DNA of 64,000 nt. It comes from Lentzea albidocapillata subsp. violacea. Lineage in GTDB: Bacteria; Actinomycetota; Actinomycetes; Mycobacteriales; Pseudonocardiaceae. The notes under the pieces were generated by a model, which saw only the letters and a list, made by a program, of their open reading frames with translations, had not been told where the DNA came from and ran no database searches. The stretch is taken from positions 1-64,000 of the forward strand of contig NZ_FNET01000009.1 of assembly GCF_900100275.1 (NCBI RefSeq). The letters run 5' to 3'. Numbering within the stretch: position 1 is the first letter of the stretch; every line of letters starts with the position of its first letter. Positions 20,513 through 29,443 of the stretch are shown here, in pieces. The position numbers and the translations under genes were made by a program.

Positions 20513-21735
20513 CAGATCGCATACTGCCAAACGGCCAGTGAGTAGGCGCCGAACCATGCGCTGAAGAGCGTTGCCATGCCCAGGATCGTGAGGACGGTGG
20601 ACGGGCGGCGGCGGGCCAGGACCAGGGCCAGGGGGAGCAGCAGGGTGAAGGCCGGGAGCAGCAGGCGGGCCTTCGAGTTCATCAGGCCGTTCGAGCCCAG
20701 GTCCATGACCAGGACAGCGAGGCCGTAGACGACCAGCGGCCACTCCAGGCGGCGCTGGAAGGCGTAGAAGACCAGGACGATCGCGAGGGCCAGGAGCCAG
20801 ACGGTGCCGGTCTCCAGCAACGAGCGCGGGTTGCCGAGGTGGCCCAGGGCGAACTCCCAGGTGGCCGCGCCGCCGTCGAACTTCGAGCCCCAGCCCCGTT
20901 GCTGCACGCCGAACCAGCCCATGAGGTCGCCGGTGCGGACGGCCACCCAGCCCAGGTAGCCGAGCAGGCCGAGAGGGGCGATGGCGCCGCCCACCCAGGC
21001 CCGCCAGTCCTTCCGGTCGGCCAGCACGGCGACCAGTGCGGCCAGGCCGACGGCGACGATGAGTGCCGCCGCGGTCGGGCGGACGAGGCCTGCCGCCGCG
21101 GCGCAGACGCCGGCGAGGATCCAGCGTTTCTTCACCACGCCTACCAGCGCCCAGACGGCGAACGCGCAGAACGTGGCCTCGGAGTACGTCATCGAGAGCA
21201 CGACGGCCATCGGGGACGCGGCGAACAGCGTCACGAAGATCAGGCCCGCGCGGTTCGAGCCGTCGCGGACGGCCCGGCCCAGGACGAACAGGCCGTACGC
21301 GCAGAAGAGCCCACTGATCAGGCTGACCGCGAAGGCGGCGCCGACCACGTCCACGCCCGGCAGCCCGTCGACCCACCTGACCAACGCCGGGTAGCCGGGG
21401 AAGAAGGCGAGCGGGGTCTCGGCGGTGCGGCGGCCGAACGCGTCGTACAGCTGTGCCGGGACGCCGTTGTAGCCGCCCGACGCGATGCCGAGGAACCAGT
21501 CGCCGTCCCACGACCTCAGGTTGCCGGCCGAGGTGTCGGCCTTGCCGGTCAGCTTGTTCTGGTACTCCACGACGAGCTGCAGGACGAAGAGCCCGACCTG
21601 CCGGACGAACAGGTAGATGAGCGCGGGAGCGGTCCAGAGCGCCGCCGGGTGTCTGAGCGCTTCGGCCATCCGCGAGCGCGCACTGCTCTGATGCACGGCT
21701 GCTGGGGCCTCCACGACATCGGTACTCGACGACAC
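20512..21735 (-). CDS. PIG-V-type polytopic mannosyltransferase
   Basis: 407 residues from GTG 21735. A longer frame starts at 21777, but TACTCT lies 6 nt before GTG 21735 and supports a leaderless start there. Conserved features of polyprenol-phosphate-mannose-dependent enzymes are [17 protein letters not shown] with the catalytic Asp, [14 protein letters not shown], and [17 protein letters not shown]; about ten membrane helices follow. It probably adds mannose to a lipid or protein acceptor on the outer face of the membrane. Confidence 0.82.
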   Translation of the reverse strand: MSSSTDVVEAPAAVHQSSARSRMAEALRHPAALWTAPALIYLFVRQVGLFVLQLVVEYQNKLTGKADTSAGNLRSWDGDWFLGIASGGYNGVPAQLYDAFGRRTAETPLAFFPGYPALVRWVDGLPGVDVVGAAFAVSLISGLFCAYGLFVLGRAVRDGSNRAGLIFVTLFAASPMAVVLSMTYSEATFCAFAVWALVGVVKKRWILAGVCAAAAGLVRPTAAALIVAVGLAALVAVLADRKDWRAWVGGAIAPLGLLGYLGWVAVRTGDLMGWFGVQQRGWGSKFDGGAATWEFALGHLGNPRSLLETGTVWLLALAIVLVFYAFQRRLEWPLVVYGLAVLVMDLGSNGLMNSKARLLLPAFTLLLPLALVLARRRPSTVLTILGMATLFSAWFGAYSLAVWQYAI

Positions 21736-21839
21736 CCGGACAGAGTAGTCACGCGCATCACGGCTCCAGAGTCTCACCAGGTGGTCCGGGTAGGCTGCCT
21801 TCGACGTGGGGTTTTAGTCGCGCGAAGGAGGTCAGGTCG

Positions 21840-23105
21840 GTGGCGCTCGTCGTCCAGAAGTACGGCGGTTCATCGGTTGGAAGCGCCGAGCGGATCAAAC
21901 GCGTGGCCGAGCGCATCGTGGCGACCAAAAAGGCGGGGAACGACGTCGTCGTCGTCGTGTCCGCCATGGGTGACACGACTGATGAGCTGCTCGATCTCGC
22001 CCGCCAGGTCTCGCCGGTGCCGCCCGCCCGTGAGCTCGACATGCTCCTCACCTCCGGTGAGCGGATCTCCATGTCACTGCTCGCGATGGCGATCAACACA
22101 CTCGGTGCCGAGGCGCGCTCGTACACGGGCTCGCAGGCCGGCGTGATCACGACTTCGGTGCACGGCAAAGCGCGGATCATCGACGTGACGCCGAGCCGGA
22201 TCCAGGACGCGACGTCCGAGGGGGCCATCGCGATCGTCGCGGGCTTCCAGGGCGTCTCCCAGGACTCGAAGGAGATCACCACGCTCGGCCGTGGCGGCAG
22301 CGACACCACCGCGGTGGCGCTCGCGGCCGCGACGAAAGCCGACGTGTGCGAGATCTACACCGACGTGGACGGCGTCTATACCGCCGACCCGCGCATCGTG
22401 CCGAACGCGAAGAAGCTCGACACGATCACGTATGAGGAAATGCTCGAGATGGCCGCGTGTGGCGCCAAGGTGCTGATGCTCCGCTGCGTGGAGTACGCCC
22501 GCCGCTACAACGTGCCCGTGCATGTCCGCTCTTCGTTCAGCAACAAGACCGGAACCATCGTGTCCGGTTCAGTGGAGGACCTTCACGTGGAACAGGCGAT
22601 GATCACCGGCGTCGCGCACGACCGGTCCGAAGCCAAAATCACCGTTACCGCCGTCCCCGACCACCCCGGCATCGCGGCCAAGATCTTCCGCGTCGTCGCG
22701 CAGGCGGAGCTCGACATCGACATGGTCGTGCAGAACGTGTCGCAGGCGGCGTCCGGCCGGACGGACATCACGTTCACGCTGGCCAAGGTCGACGGCCCGC
22801 GCGCGGTGGCGGCCCTGGAGAAGTCCCGCGGCGAGATCGGGTTCGACCAGGTGCTCTACGACGAGCACGTCGGCAAGGTGTCGCTGATCGGCGCGGGCAT
22901 GCGTTCGCACCCCGGCGTCACGGCGACGTTCTGTGAGGCGCTGGCCACGGCCGGCGTCAACATCGACATCATCTCCACCTCGGAGATCCGCATCTCGGTC
23001 ATCTGCCGCGACACCCAGCTCGACGACGCCGTCCGTGCCCTGCACGACGCGTTCGACCTGGGCACCGACGAAGAGGCCGTCGTTTACGCAGGGACTGGAC
23101 GATGA
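21840..23105 (+). CDS. lysC: Aspartate kinase (alpha chain)
   Basis: 421 residues, the exact length familiar from actinobacterial LysC. It phosphorylates aspartate, entering the lysine/threonine/methionine and diaminopimelate pathway. The kinase domain begins with [14 protein letters not shown] and includes [17 protein letters not shown]. Two ACT domains (about 265-340 and 345-421) carry the residues for feedback control. GTG 21840 has AAGGAGG 9 nt upstream. Overlaps asd by ATGA. An internal start encodes the separate beta chain. Confidence 0.97.
   Translation: MALVVQKYGGSSVGSAERIKRVAERIVATKKAGNDVVVVVSAMGDTTDELLDLARQVSPVPPARELDMLLTSGERISMSLLAMAINTLGAEARSYTGSQAGVITTSVHGKARIIDVTPSRIQDATSEGAIAIVAGFQGVSQDSKEITTLGRGGSDTTAVALAAATKADVCEIYTDVDGVYTADPRIVPNAKKLDTITYEEMLEMAACGAKVLMLRCVEYARRYNVPVHVRSSFSNKTGTIVSGSVEDLHVEQAMITGVAHDRSEAKITVTAVPDHPGIAAKIFRVVAQAELDIDMVVQNVSQAASGRTDITFTLAKVDGPRAVAALEKSRGEIGFDQVLYDEHVGKVSLIGAGMRSHPGVTATFCEALATAGVNIDIISTSEIRISVICRDTQLDDAVRALHDAFDLGTDEEAVVYAGTGR
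22587..23105 (+). CDS. Aspartate kinase beta chain (internal in-frame start)
   Basis: GTG at codon 250 of lysC has its own GGAGG 8 nt upstream (22574-22578), giving a 172-residue protein made only of the ACT domains. Alpha2-beta2 aspartokinases of Corynebacterium and Bacillus use an in-frame internal start at this same place. The beta chain is regulatory. Confidence 0.75.
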   Translation: MEQAMITGVAHDRSEAKITVTAVPDHPGIAAKIFRVVAQAELDIDMVVQNVSQAASGRTDITFTLAKVDGPRAVAALEKSRGEIGFDQVLYDEHVGKVSLIGAGMRSHPGVTATFCEALATAGVNIDIISTSEIRISVICRDTQLDDAVRALHDAFDLGTDEEAVVYAGTGR

Positions 23106-24166
23106 CCGCCCCCGTTCTCGCGCTCGTGGGCGCGACCGGTGCCGTGGGCACCGTGATGATCGACATCATCAACACCCGTTCCTCCGTGCCGTGGGGCGAG
23201 ATCAGGCTGATTGCGTCCCCGCGCTCGGCGGGCAAGAAGATCAACGTGCGCGGCCAGGACGTCACGGTCGTCGCGCTGTCGTCCGAGGCGTTCGACGGCG
23301 TCGACATCGCGATGTTCGACGTGCCGGACGAGGTCAGCGCCGAGTGGGCGCCGATCGCCGTCGAGCGCGGCGCCGTCGCGATCGACAACTCCGGTGCGTT
23401 CCGGATGGACGCCGACGTGCCGCTGGTCGTGCCCGAGGTGAACGCGGACCAGATCAACGAGCGTCCGCGCGGCATCATCTCGAACCCGAACTGCACGACG
23501 CTGTCGATGATGGCGTCGCTGGGCGCACTGCACCGCGAGTTCGAGCTCAAGGAACTCGTCGTGGCCTCCTACCAGGCCGCTTCCGGCGCCGGCCAGTCCG
23601 GCATCGACCGCCTCTACGCCGAGATCGCGGCGCTGGCGGGCAAGGAGGCGGGTGTGTCGGCGGGCGACGTGGCGCAGGCGCTGGCCGCCGCCGGTCTGTC
23701 CGCCGAGGACTCACCGTTCCCCGCTCCGCTGGTGCTGAACGTGGTGCCGTGGGCCGGTTCGCTGAAGGACGGCGGCTGGTCGTCCGAGGAGCTGAAGGTC
23801 CGCAACGAGGCCCGCAAGATCCTCGGCATCCCGGACCTCAAGGTCTCCGCGACGTGCGTCCGCGTCCCGGTCGTCACGACCCACTCGCTATCCGTCCACG
23901 CGACGTTCGCCCGCGAGATCACGGTCGAGGCCGCGCACAAGATCTTCGAGTCGCAGCCGACGATCGTCCTGGTCGACGACCCGGCCGCGCAGAAGTTCCC
24001 GACGCCCGCGGACACCGTGGGCGAGGACCCGACGTACGTCGGCCGCGTGCGCCAGGCGCTGGACTTCCCGAACACGCTGGACTTCTTCGTGTGCGGTGAC
24101 AACCTGCGCAAGGGTGCCGCGCTGAACACCTACGAGGTCGCGGAAGAGCTCGCGAAGCGCCTCTGA
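23102..24166 (+). CDS. asd: Aspartate-semialdehyde dehydrogenase
   Basis: 354 residues, ATG 23102 overlapping the lysC stop. It reduces aspartyl phosphate to the semialdehyde with NADPH. Seen are the Rossmann start ([18 protein letters not shown]), [14 protein letters not shown] with the catalytic Cys, [13 protein letters not shown], and a C-terminal segment with [14 protein letters not shown] containing the conserved His. It is the second gene of the lysC-asd operon, closed by a strong terminator. Confidence 0.97.
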   Translation: MTAPVLALVGATGAVGTVMIDIINTRSSVPWGEIRLIASPRSAGKKINVRGQDVTVVALSSEAFDGVDIAMFDVPDEVSAEWAPIAVERGAVAIDNSGAFRMDADVPLVVPEVNADQINERPRGIISNPNCTTLSMMASLGALHREFELKELVVASYQAASGAGQSGIDRLYAEIAALAGKEAGVSAGDVAQALAAAGLSAEDSPFPAPLVLNVVPWAGSLKDGGWSSEELKVRNEARKILGIPDLKVSATCVRVPVVTTHSLSVHATFAREITVEAAHKIFESQPTIVLVDDPAAQKFPTPADTVGEDPTYVGRVRQALDFPNTLDFFVCGDNLRKGAALNTYEVAEELAKRL

Positions 24167-24181
24167 ACGACGTGAGTCGAG

Positions 24182-24211
24182 GGCCCCTGCCGGTGCGAAA
24201 CGGCAGGGGCC
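24182..24211 (+). terminator. Terminator of the lysC-asd operon
   Basis: Perfect 11-bp inverted repeat GGCCCCTGCCG/CGGCAGGGGCC with an 8-nt loop, followed by TTCTACTT, 15 nt after the asd stop. Confidence 0.88.
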
Positions 24212-24225
24212 TTCTACTTGTCCGC

Positions 24226-24606
24226 ATGAGCCTGCTTGTGTCCGTCTACCTCCTCGACGAGAACGGCGACAGACAGTTCCCGGAGACCCCGGCCGCCTGC
24301 GAGGAGCTCGCGGGGTTCGAGAGCTGGCGCACCGAGGTGTGGGGCAACGAGGCCGTGCGTGCTCTTGGCGCCAGGTTCTTCCCGGTGCTGGCGGAGAACG
24401 ACCTCTACGTGACGCCGGTCCAGATTCCGGACTTCATCCGGGAGACGAAGGTCCTCCGCGCGAACCTGGCCTCCTTCGCGCCGCAGGGCGTCGACGAACG
24501 CCGCACCCGCGAGTGGTACCTGGAGGGGATCTCCGCGCGCTTGGCCGACATCCAGATCGCGGCGGGCTGGGCATTGGGCGCCGGTGGCGGCATTGTCATC
24601 TGGTGA
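24226..24606 (+). CDS. Protein of unknown function
   Basis: 126 residues from ATG 24226; the frame extends upstream only into the terminator hairpin. No membrane helices. The N-terminus is a strand (SLLVSVYLLDENGDRQFPET), then a soluble mixed fold with EVWGNEAVRALGARFFPVL, a basic helix region and a glycine-rich end (GWALGAGGGIVIW). I do not recognise a family. It precedes the immunity-like/ADP-ribosylglycohydrolase pair in the same direction, separated by 30 bp from the next start, so shared function is possible but unproven. Confidence 0.65.
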   Translation: MSLLVSVYLLDENGDRQFPETPAACEELAGFESWRTEVWGNEAVRALGARFFPVLAENDLYVTPVQIPDFIRETKVLRANLASFAPQGVDERRTREWYLEGISARLADIQIAAGWALGAGGGIVIW

Positions 24607-24636
24607 CGCCGTCCGTCCGGGTATGGTCGGACGGCG

Positions 24637-25173
24637 ATGGGGGAGATCGAATGGATCAGGCCGCCGCGACTTTCTCAGGTCGTGGCCGCCTATCAGGGTT
24701 TCGCGCACGGCGCGGGTGTCCGGACAGGACTGGTCGACCAGCTGGTCGCGTGTTCGGCAGGAGATCCGCTGACGGCGTTGGCCGAGTGGGCCACGCAGCC
24801 GTCCGTCCAACCGGACCTGGTGTCGCGGCAGGCGGGAAACGGCGTCAGATCGCAGGGGCCTGGTGCGTTGGTCTGGGCGCTGCCCGCCGCCGTCCGGCGC
24901 CTCGAGGCAGACCAGGTCCGCGAGCTCGTCGCCCTCACGCACGGCAAGGACTCGCCGGCCGCCGATGCCGTGATCATGCTGGCCGAACACCTCTTCGAGC
25001 CCGAGCAGCTCGACGCTCCTGACGCCGACCCGTCGACCGCGGCGGGGGCGTTGGCACAGGCCGTCCGGGGTGAAGGCCGAGGTGTCGCGCGGGCGATCGC
25101 GGGAGCGCTCAGGGGCGGGCCGGAGCACGACGTCCGGAAGGTCGCCGAGGAGCTGCACCGGAGGTCGTGGTGA
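24637..25173 (+). CDS. Protein of unknown function upstream of ADP-ribosylglycohydrolase fusion
   Basis: 178 residues, soluble, mostly helical, with WIRPPRLSQVVAAYQGFAHGAG at the N-terminus. A TATGGT -10 box sits 9 nt before ATG 24637, suggesting a leaderless start and the true promoter of this gene pair. The stop overlaps the next GTG start by 7 bp, so the two proteins are probably made together. No catalytic motif was recognised. A partner or regulator role for the downstream fusion protein is inferred from coupling only. Confidence 0.65.
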   Translation: MGEIEWIRPPRLSQVVAAYQGFAHGAGVRTGLVDQLVACSAGDPLTALAEWATQPSVQPDLVSRQAGNGVRSQGPGALVWALPAAVRRLEADQVRELVALTHGKDSPAADAVIMLAEHLFEPEQLDAPDADPSTAAGALAQAVRGEGRGVARAIAGALRGGPEHDVRKVAEELHRRSW

Positions 25174-27173
25174 ACAGGGACGAGGCGCTCGCGATCGCCG
25201 AGCGGTGGATCCTGGAGCACCGGGGCGAGGAGTTCCGGATCGACCAGGACAGCGTGTTCCGCACGCGGGACGGCTGGGAGATCGGCTACGCCGTTCCGGG
25301 TGAGGACGGCAAGGTCCGCGCCGGTGGCAGGTGGCCCAGGCAGGGCGTCGAGGTGCATGTGCTCGGCACCACGGCCGTCATCGAGGACGGCAGCGTCAAG
25401 GACCGGCCGTGGGAGGCGCGGGTCGATCCGGAGCTGATCTCCATGCCGGGCATGCGCACCGACCCGGACTTCACCGCCGTCGCCGGCTGGACCGCCGATG
25501 GTGAGTTTCACCCGAACCCGGCGCGGATAGCGGGCCCGATCGCGGCCGGCGACCCTCTGCCGCTCACCCCGATGGAGCGGTTCCTCGACTACGTCGGACG
25601 CGGCTGGTACGGCCTGGACCAGTTGGGGCACAACGGCGTCCACGGCGAGGTCCTCATCCCCGGGGAAGTGCCGGCGACCCGGTTCGACTACCCGGAGACC
25701 CTCCCGGTCTTCACGAGGCCGGACCTGCTGCCCGCCGGCACGGCGGTGTGGACACGGGTCGCACTCAACACGTTCATCAGCAAGGTCTTCGCCGGCGACG
25801 ACTTCTCCGGCACCCGGCCACAGCACCTGCACATCAACCCCGGCCTGTCCTTCGACACCGAGCTGCGGATGTGGACCTTCGTGGACGAGGCCGCCCAGCA
25901 CCTCAGGATGTGCGGTTGCGCGCAGTACGGCGCGTTCAAGGTCGAGCGCTCGCCGTGGCTGAGCAGGGCGGACATCGCGACGCTGGACCACATCGTGAGC
26001 TCGGGCCCGGTCCACGCCGTGCCGGTGCGCACCGTCAAGGTCGAGTTCACGCTGGGCGTCGACGAGCAGGGTCGCAGGTTCGTCGTACGGGAGCGGGAAG
26101 CGGGTCAGGACAACGGAAAGCTGCGCGGCTGCCTGATCGGGGGTGCCATCGGTGACGCGCTGGGCGCCAATACCGAGAACCTGCCGATGGAGGTCGTCTA
26201 CGAGCGCCACGGTCCGCAGGGCATCACCGACCTGCCCGACGACCCGGCGATCACCGACGACACCCAGATGACACTGTTCACGTTCGAGGCCATGATCAGG
26301 GCCCATGTGCGTGAGCGGACCACCGGTAACGGCGGGATCGTCGCGGTTGTGCAACACGCCTACCAGCGTTGGCTGCACACCCAGAAGACGCCGTGGGAGA
26401 AGGCACGCGGACCACTGTCCACTCTGGACGAGCCGGACGGCCGTCTGATCGGCCACCGCGACCTGTTCCGCCTGCGGGCGCCCGGTCTCACCGTGACGTC
26501 GGCGTTGCAGCAGTACGGCCGCACCGGCGTGATGGCCACGGCCGAGAACCCGGCCAACGACTCGAAGGGCTGCGGCGGCGTCATGCGCGTCGCACCGATC
26601 GCCTTCTACGCCGACGACGCTTCGCAGGCTTTCGCGCTGGCCAAGTGCGCCGCCGAGCTCACGCACGGCCATCCGAGCGGGTACCTGTCCGCCGGGTTCT
26701 TCGCCGTACTCGTCTGGGAGGCGTTGAGGGGCAAGGGGTTGCTCGACGGCGTCGACACGGCGATGAAAGCGGTCGTGCGGCACGAGGGCCACGAGGAGGT
26801 CGTCGCCGCCGTCGAGCACGCCATCGAGCTCGCCGCGCTCGGAGAACCGAGCGTGGCGCGCGTGGAGGAGTTGGGCGGGGGCGGCGTCGGTGACACGGCG
26901 CTCGCGATCGCGTTGTACTCGGCGCTGGTCACCGACGATCCGAACGAGGCGTTGCTGATCTCGGTCAACCACGGCGGCGACAACGACTCGACGGCGTCCC
27001 TGTGCGGCAACCTCGTCGGTGCGCTGCACGGCGTCGAGAAGATCCGCCCGGACTGGGTGGAGCGCGTGCAGTTCCGTGACGTCATCGACGAGATGGTCGC
27101 GGACTGGGAGACCGAGACGGGCCCGAACCCGCCGATGACCCAGGAGTGGTTCGCCCGGTATCCGCCGTCCTAG
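25167..27173 (+). CDS. Three-part fusion: immunity-like N-domain, unknown middle, ADP-ribosylglycohydrolase
   Basis: 668 residues, about twice a normal ADP-ribosylglycohydrolase. Residues 1-90 (REALAIAERWILEHRGEEFRI, then FRTRDGWEIGY and a VHVLGTTAVIEDG strand) resemble YrhB/Imm35 immunity folds. Residues about 115-320 show no family I know; they hold LDQLGHNGVHGEVLIPGEV and a MCGCAQYG cysteine pair. Residues about 325-668 are a complete ARH domain: LRGCLIGGAIGDALG, ITDDTQMTLFT (metal ligands) and HGGDNDSTAS. ARH enzymes remove ADP-ribose from modified macromolecules. The architecture suggests reversal of a toxin's modification. The stop codon lies at the edge of a MITE-like element. Confidence 0.85.
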   Translation: MVNRDEALAIAERWILEHRGEEFRIDQDSVFRTRDGWEIGYAVPGEDGKVRAGGRWPRQGVEVHVLGTTAVIEDGSVKDRPWEARVDPELISMPGMRTDPDFTAVAGWTADGEFHPNPARIAGPIAAGDPLPLTPMERFLDYVGRGWYGLDQLGHNGVHGEVLIPGEVPATRFDYPETLPVFTRPDLLPAGTAVWTRVALNTFISKVFAGDDFSGTRPQHLHINPGLSFDTELRMWTFVDEAAQHLRMCGCAQYGAFKVERSPWLSRADIATLDHIVSSGPVHAVPVRTVKVEFTLGVDEQGRRFVVREREAGQDNGKLRGCLIGGAIGDALGANTENLPMEVVYERHGPQGITDLPDDPAITDDTQMTLFTFEAMIRAHVRERTTGNGGIVAVVQHAYQRWLHTQKTPWEKARGPLSTLDEPDGRLIGHRDLFRLRAPGLTVTSALQQYGRTGVMATAENPANDSKGCGGVMRVAPIAFYADDASQAFALAKCAAELTHGHPSGYLSAGFFAVLVWEALRGKGLLDGVDTAMKAVVRHEGHEEVVAAVEHAIELAALGEPSVARVEELGGGGVGDTALAIALYSALVTDDPNEALLISVNHGGDNDSTASLCGNLVGALHGVEKIRPDWVERVQFRDVIDEMVADWETETGPNPPMTQEWFARYPPS

Positions 27174-27253
27174 GGTCTGTTTCACAGGTCCGTGTTCGCG
27201 ATAGCCGGGCCAGGCTCGACTCTCATCGAACGAGACCTGTGAAACAGACCCTA
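27171..27253. mobile_element. MITE-like element, 79 bp, with TA target duplication
   Basis: Perfect 20-bp inverted repeats TAGGGTCTGTTTCACAGGTC (27171-27190) and complement (27234-27253) bracket 43 bp. Removing the outer TA pairs leaves 18-bp terminal repeats starting GGGTCTG, flanked by TA on both sides, the pattern left by TA-targeting (IS630/Tc1-type) transposases. There is no coding capacity. The left TA is part of the TAG stop of the preceding gene. The right TA begins TAAGGT, a potential -10 box 7 nt before the next start. Confidence 0.7.
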
Positions 27254-27264
27254 AGGTGTGATCC

Positions 27265-28002
27265 ATGGCGGAGAGCGACGATCAGTACGACGCGTTGGGC
27301 GCGATCTACGAGCGCGCCAAGCACATCCCGACCGGACTGGCCGAGCGCGCGACGCTGCTGTCCGCGGTCGGTGACCTGCTGGGCCGCTCGGTGCTGGACG
27401 TGGCCTGCGGAACCGGGTTCTACGCCCGGCTCTTCCACGACCTCGGCGCGACGAAGGTCGTGGGCGTCGACTCGGCCGGGGAGATGATCGGCTATGCGCG
27501 CCACGTCGAGGAACGCGAACCGCGTGGCATCACCTACGAGCAGCACGACGCGACGGATCTGCCGGTGCTCGGCGAGTTCGACGTCGTGACGGCCGTGTGG
27601 CTGCTGGGCTACGCGGACGACGAGTCCGCGATGGACGCCATGATCGCGAACCTGACCGCGAACCTTGCTCCCGACGGCCGGCTCGTCGTGCTGGTGCCGA
27701 ACCCGGACGCGGACTGGGACCTGCTCGCGCAGTACGGCCGCTACGGCTACGAAGTCACCCGCACCGGCCCGATGAACGTGAAACAGCCGGTCAGCGTGCA
27801 CGTGCTGGGCGATCCGCCGTTCGACTTCGACTCGTTCTACTGGGAACGCGGCGTGTTCGACGGCGCGCTGACCCGAGCGGGTCTCGAAGTCACGCGGGAG
27901 CCCGCCGTGACGCCGGTCGACGACCGTGGCGAGGAGTTCTGGGGACCGTTGCGGCAGTCCCCGAGCTTCGCTGCCTTCTCGGCCGTGCGAGGCGTTCGGT
28001 GA
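27265..28002 (+). CDS. Class I SAM-dependent methyltransferase
   Basis: 245 residues. Motif I VLDVACGTGFYARLFHDLGA, then an acidic loop VVGVDSAGEMI and motif II/III region FDVVTAVWLLGYADDES...LAPDGRLVVLVPNP are those of small-molecule methyltransferases. The acceptor is unknown. TAAGGT, formed at the edge of the MITE-like element, lies 7 nt before ATG 27265 and could drive leaderless expression. Its stop overlaps the next start (GTGA). Confidence 0.9.
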   Translation: MAESDDQYDALGAIYERAKHIPTGLAERATLLSAVGDLLGRSVLDVACGTGFYARLFHDLGATKVVGVDSAGEMIGYARHVEEREPRGITYEQHDATDLPVLGEFDVVTAVWLLGYADDESAMDAMIANLTANLAPDGRLVVLVPNPDADWDLLAQYGRYGYEVTRTGPMNVKQPVSVHVLGDPPFDFDSFYWERGVFDGALTRAGLEVTREPAVTPVDDRGEEFWGPLRQSPSFAAFSAVRGVR

Positions 28003-29405
28003 TCGTTCTCGCGGTGGACCTCGGCACCTCGGCGACCAAGGTCGTCGCGGTCGACGCGCAGGCTCGTGTCGTCGCCTCGACCGAACGCCGCTATCCCATG
28101 CACACCAGCGGTCTCGAAGCCACGCACGACCCGCGGCAGGTGCTCGACGCCGCGCTCGACGCCCTCCGCGAACTGGCGTCGGAGGACGTGCGGGCCATCG
28201 CGCTGACCGGTGCGATGCACTCGATCATGGGTCTGGACGCGGACCTGAGTCCGATCACGGACGCGCTGAGCTGGGCCGACAACCGTGCGATCGAGCAGAC
28301 CGAACGGTTGCGGGGGACCGAGGAAGGCCGCGTGCTGCACCAGGCGACCGGCGCGCCGATCCACTCGTTCACCCCGCTGATGAAGCTCGCCTGGTTCCAC
28401 GAGAACGGTGTCCGCGCCGCGAAGTGGTGCGAGATCAAGGACTTCGTGCACCTGCACCTGACCGGCGCACTGATCAACGAGCACTCGTCCGGCTCCGGCA
28501 CGGGCCTGATGAACATCCACACCCTGCAGTGGCACGAGCCGTCGCTGGAGTTCGCCGGCGTCACCGCGGACCAGCTCCCGCCGCTGGTCGAGCCCACCCA
28601 CTCGACGCCGTTGACGGCCGTGATCCCCGGACTGCGCCCCGGCATCCCGGTGATCGTCGGCGGTGGCGACGGGCCGCTGGGCAACCTCGGCGTCGGCGCG
28701 GCCAGGCCTGGTGCGGGCGCGGTCTCGCTCGGCACCTCGGGCGCACTCCGCGTGGCGCAGCAGGGGCCAGGGGTCGACGACGAAGGCCGCACGTTCAGCT
28801 ACGCCATCGGCGAGGGCCTCTGGGTTCGTGGTGGCGCGATCAGCAACGGTGGCGTGGTCGCCCAGTGGGCCGCGGAGACGTTCGGCATTCCGGTCGGCGA
28901 CCTGCTCGCCCAGGCCGCCGACGTCGACTCCGATGGGCTCGTCGCGCTGCCGTATCTGCTGGGCGAACGGGCACCGTGGTGGGACCCGACCGCGCACGCC
29001 GCGTTGCTCGGCCTCCGGCGCGAACACACCCCTCAGCAGATCACCAAGGCACTGGTCGAGGGTGTGTGTCAGCAGCTGGCGCTCGTGCTGGACGCCGTGC
29101 CGCACGTCGAGTCGTTGCGGATCACCGGCGGTGCGTTCCGCGCTCCGATCTGGGCCCAGACGCTGGCGAACACGCTCGGCATGCCGTTGCACCTCACCGA
29201 GGACAGTGGCGGTTCGGCCGTGGGCGCGGCGCTGCTGGCGTGGCGGGCGTTGGACGAGATCGAGTCGTTGACCGTCGATCTCGTGCGGCCGACGCAGACG
29301 ATCACGCCGGATGAGGGGCTGGTCGAGAGGTACGCGAACGCACGGCCGTTCGTCGTGAAGGCCTACCGGGCGCTGGAAGACCTGTACGGCGAATCACATC
29401 GTTAG
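27999..29405 (+). CDS. FGGY-family carbohydrate kinase, gluconokinase-like
   Basis: 468 residues from GTG 27999. The FGGY start LAVDLGTSATKVVAVDA, the ALTGAMHSIMGLD and LSWADNRAIEQT region typical of gluconate kinases, AVSLGTSGALRV (ATPase phosphate 2) and LRITGGAFRAPIWAQTLANTLG are all present. It would phosphorylate gluconate or a similar sugar acid for the pentose phosphate pathway. No gluconate permease or dehydrogenase is adjacent; coupling to a methyltransferase is unusual. Confidence 0.88.
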   Translation: MIVLAVDLGTSATKVVAVDAQARVVASTERRYPMHTSGLEATHDPRQVLDAALDALRELASEDVRAIALTGAMHSIMGLDADLSPITDALSWADNRAIEQTERLRGTEEGRVLHQATGAPIHSFTPLMKLAWFHENGVRAAKWCEIKDFVHLHLTGALINEHSSGSGTGLMNIHTLQWHEPSLEFAGVTADQLPPLVEPTHSTPLTAVIPGLRPGIPVIVGGGDGPLGNLGVGAARPGAGAVSLGTSGALRVAQQGPGVDDEGRTFSYAIGEGLWVRGGAISNGGVVAQWAAETFGIPVGDLLAQAADVDSDGLVALPYLLGERAPWWDPTAHAALLGLRREHTPQQITKALVEGVCQQLALVLDAVPHVESLRITGGAFRAPIWAQTLANTLGMPLHLTEDSGGSAVGAALLAWRALDEIESLTVDLVRPTQTITPDEGLVERYANARPFVVKAYRALEDLYGESHR

Positions 29406-29420
29406 CAAAGAAAACCTTTT

Positions 29421-29440
29421 GCCATCCACGTGAGGATGGC
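29421..29440 (+). promoter_or_regulatory. Hairpin at the ribosome site of the first tandem MFS gene
   Basis: GCCATCC (29421-29427) and GGATGGC (29434-29440) form a 7-bp stem around the GAGG ribosome site of GTG 29444. It could hide the ribosome site or serve as a weak terminator of the kinase gene. The corresponding position before the second MFS gene is a partly similar sequence lacking the perfect stem. Confidence 0.35.
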
Positions 29441-29443
29441 GGT

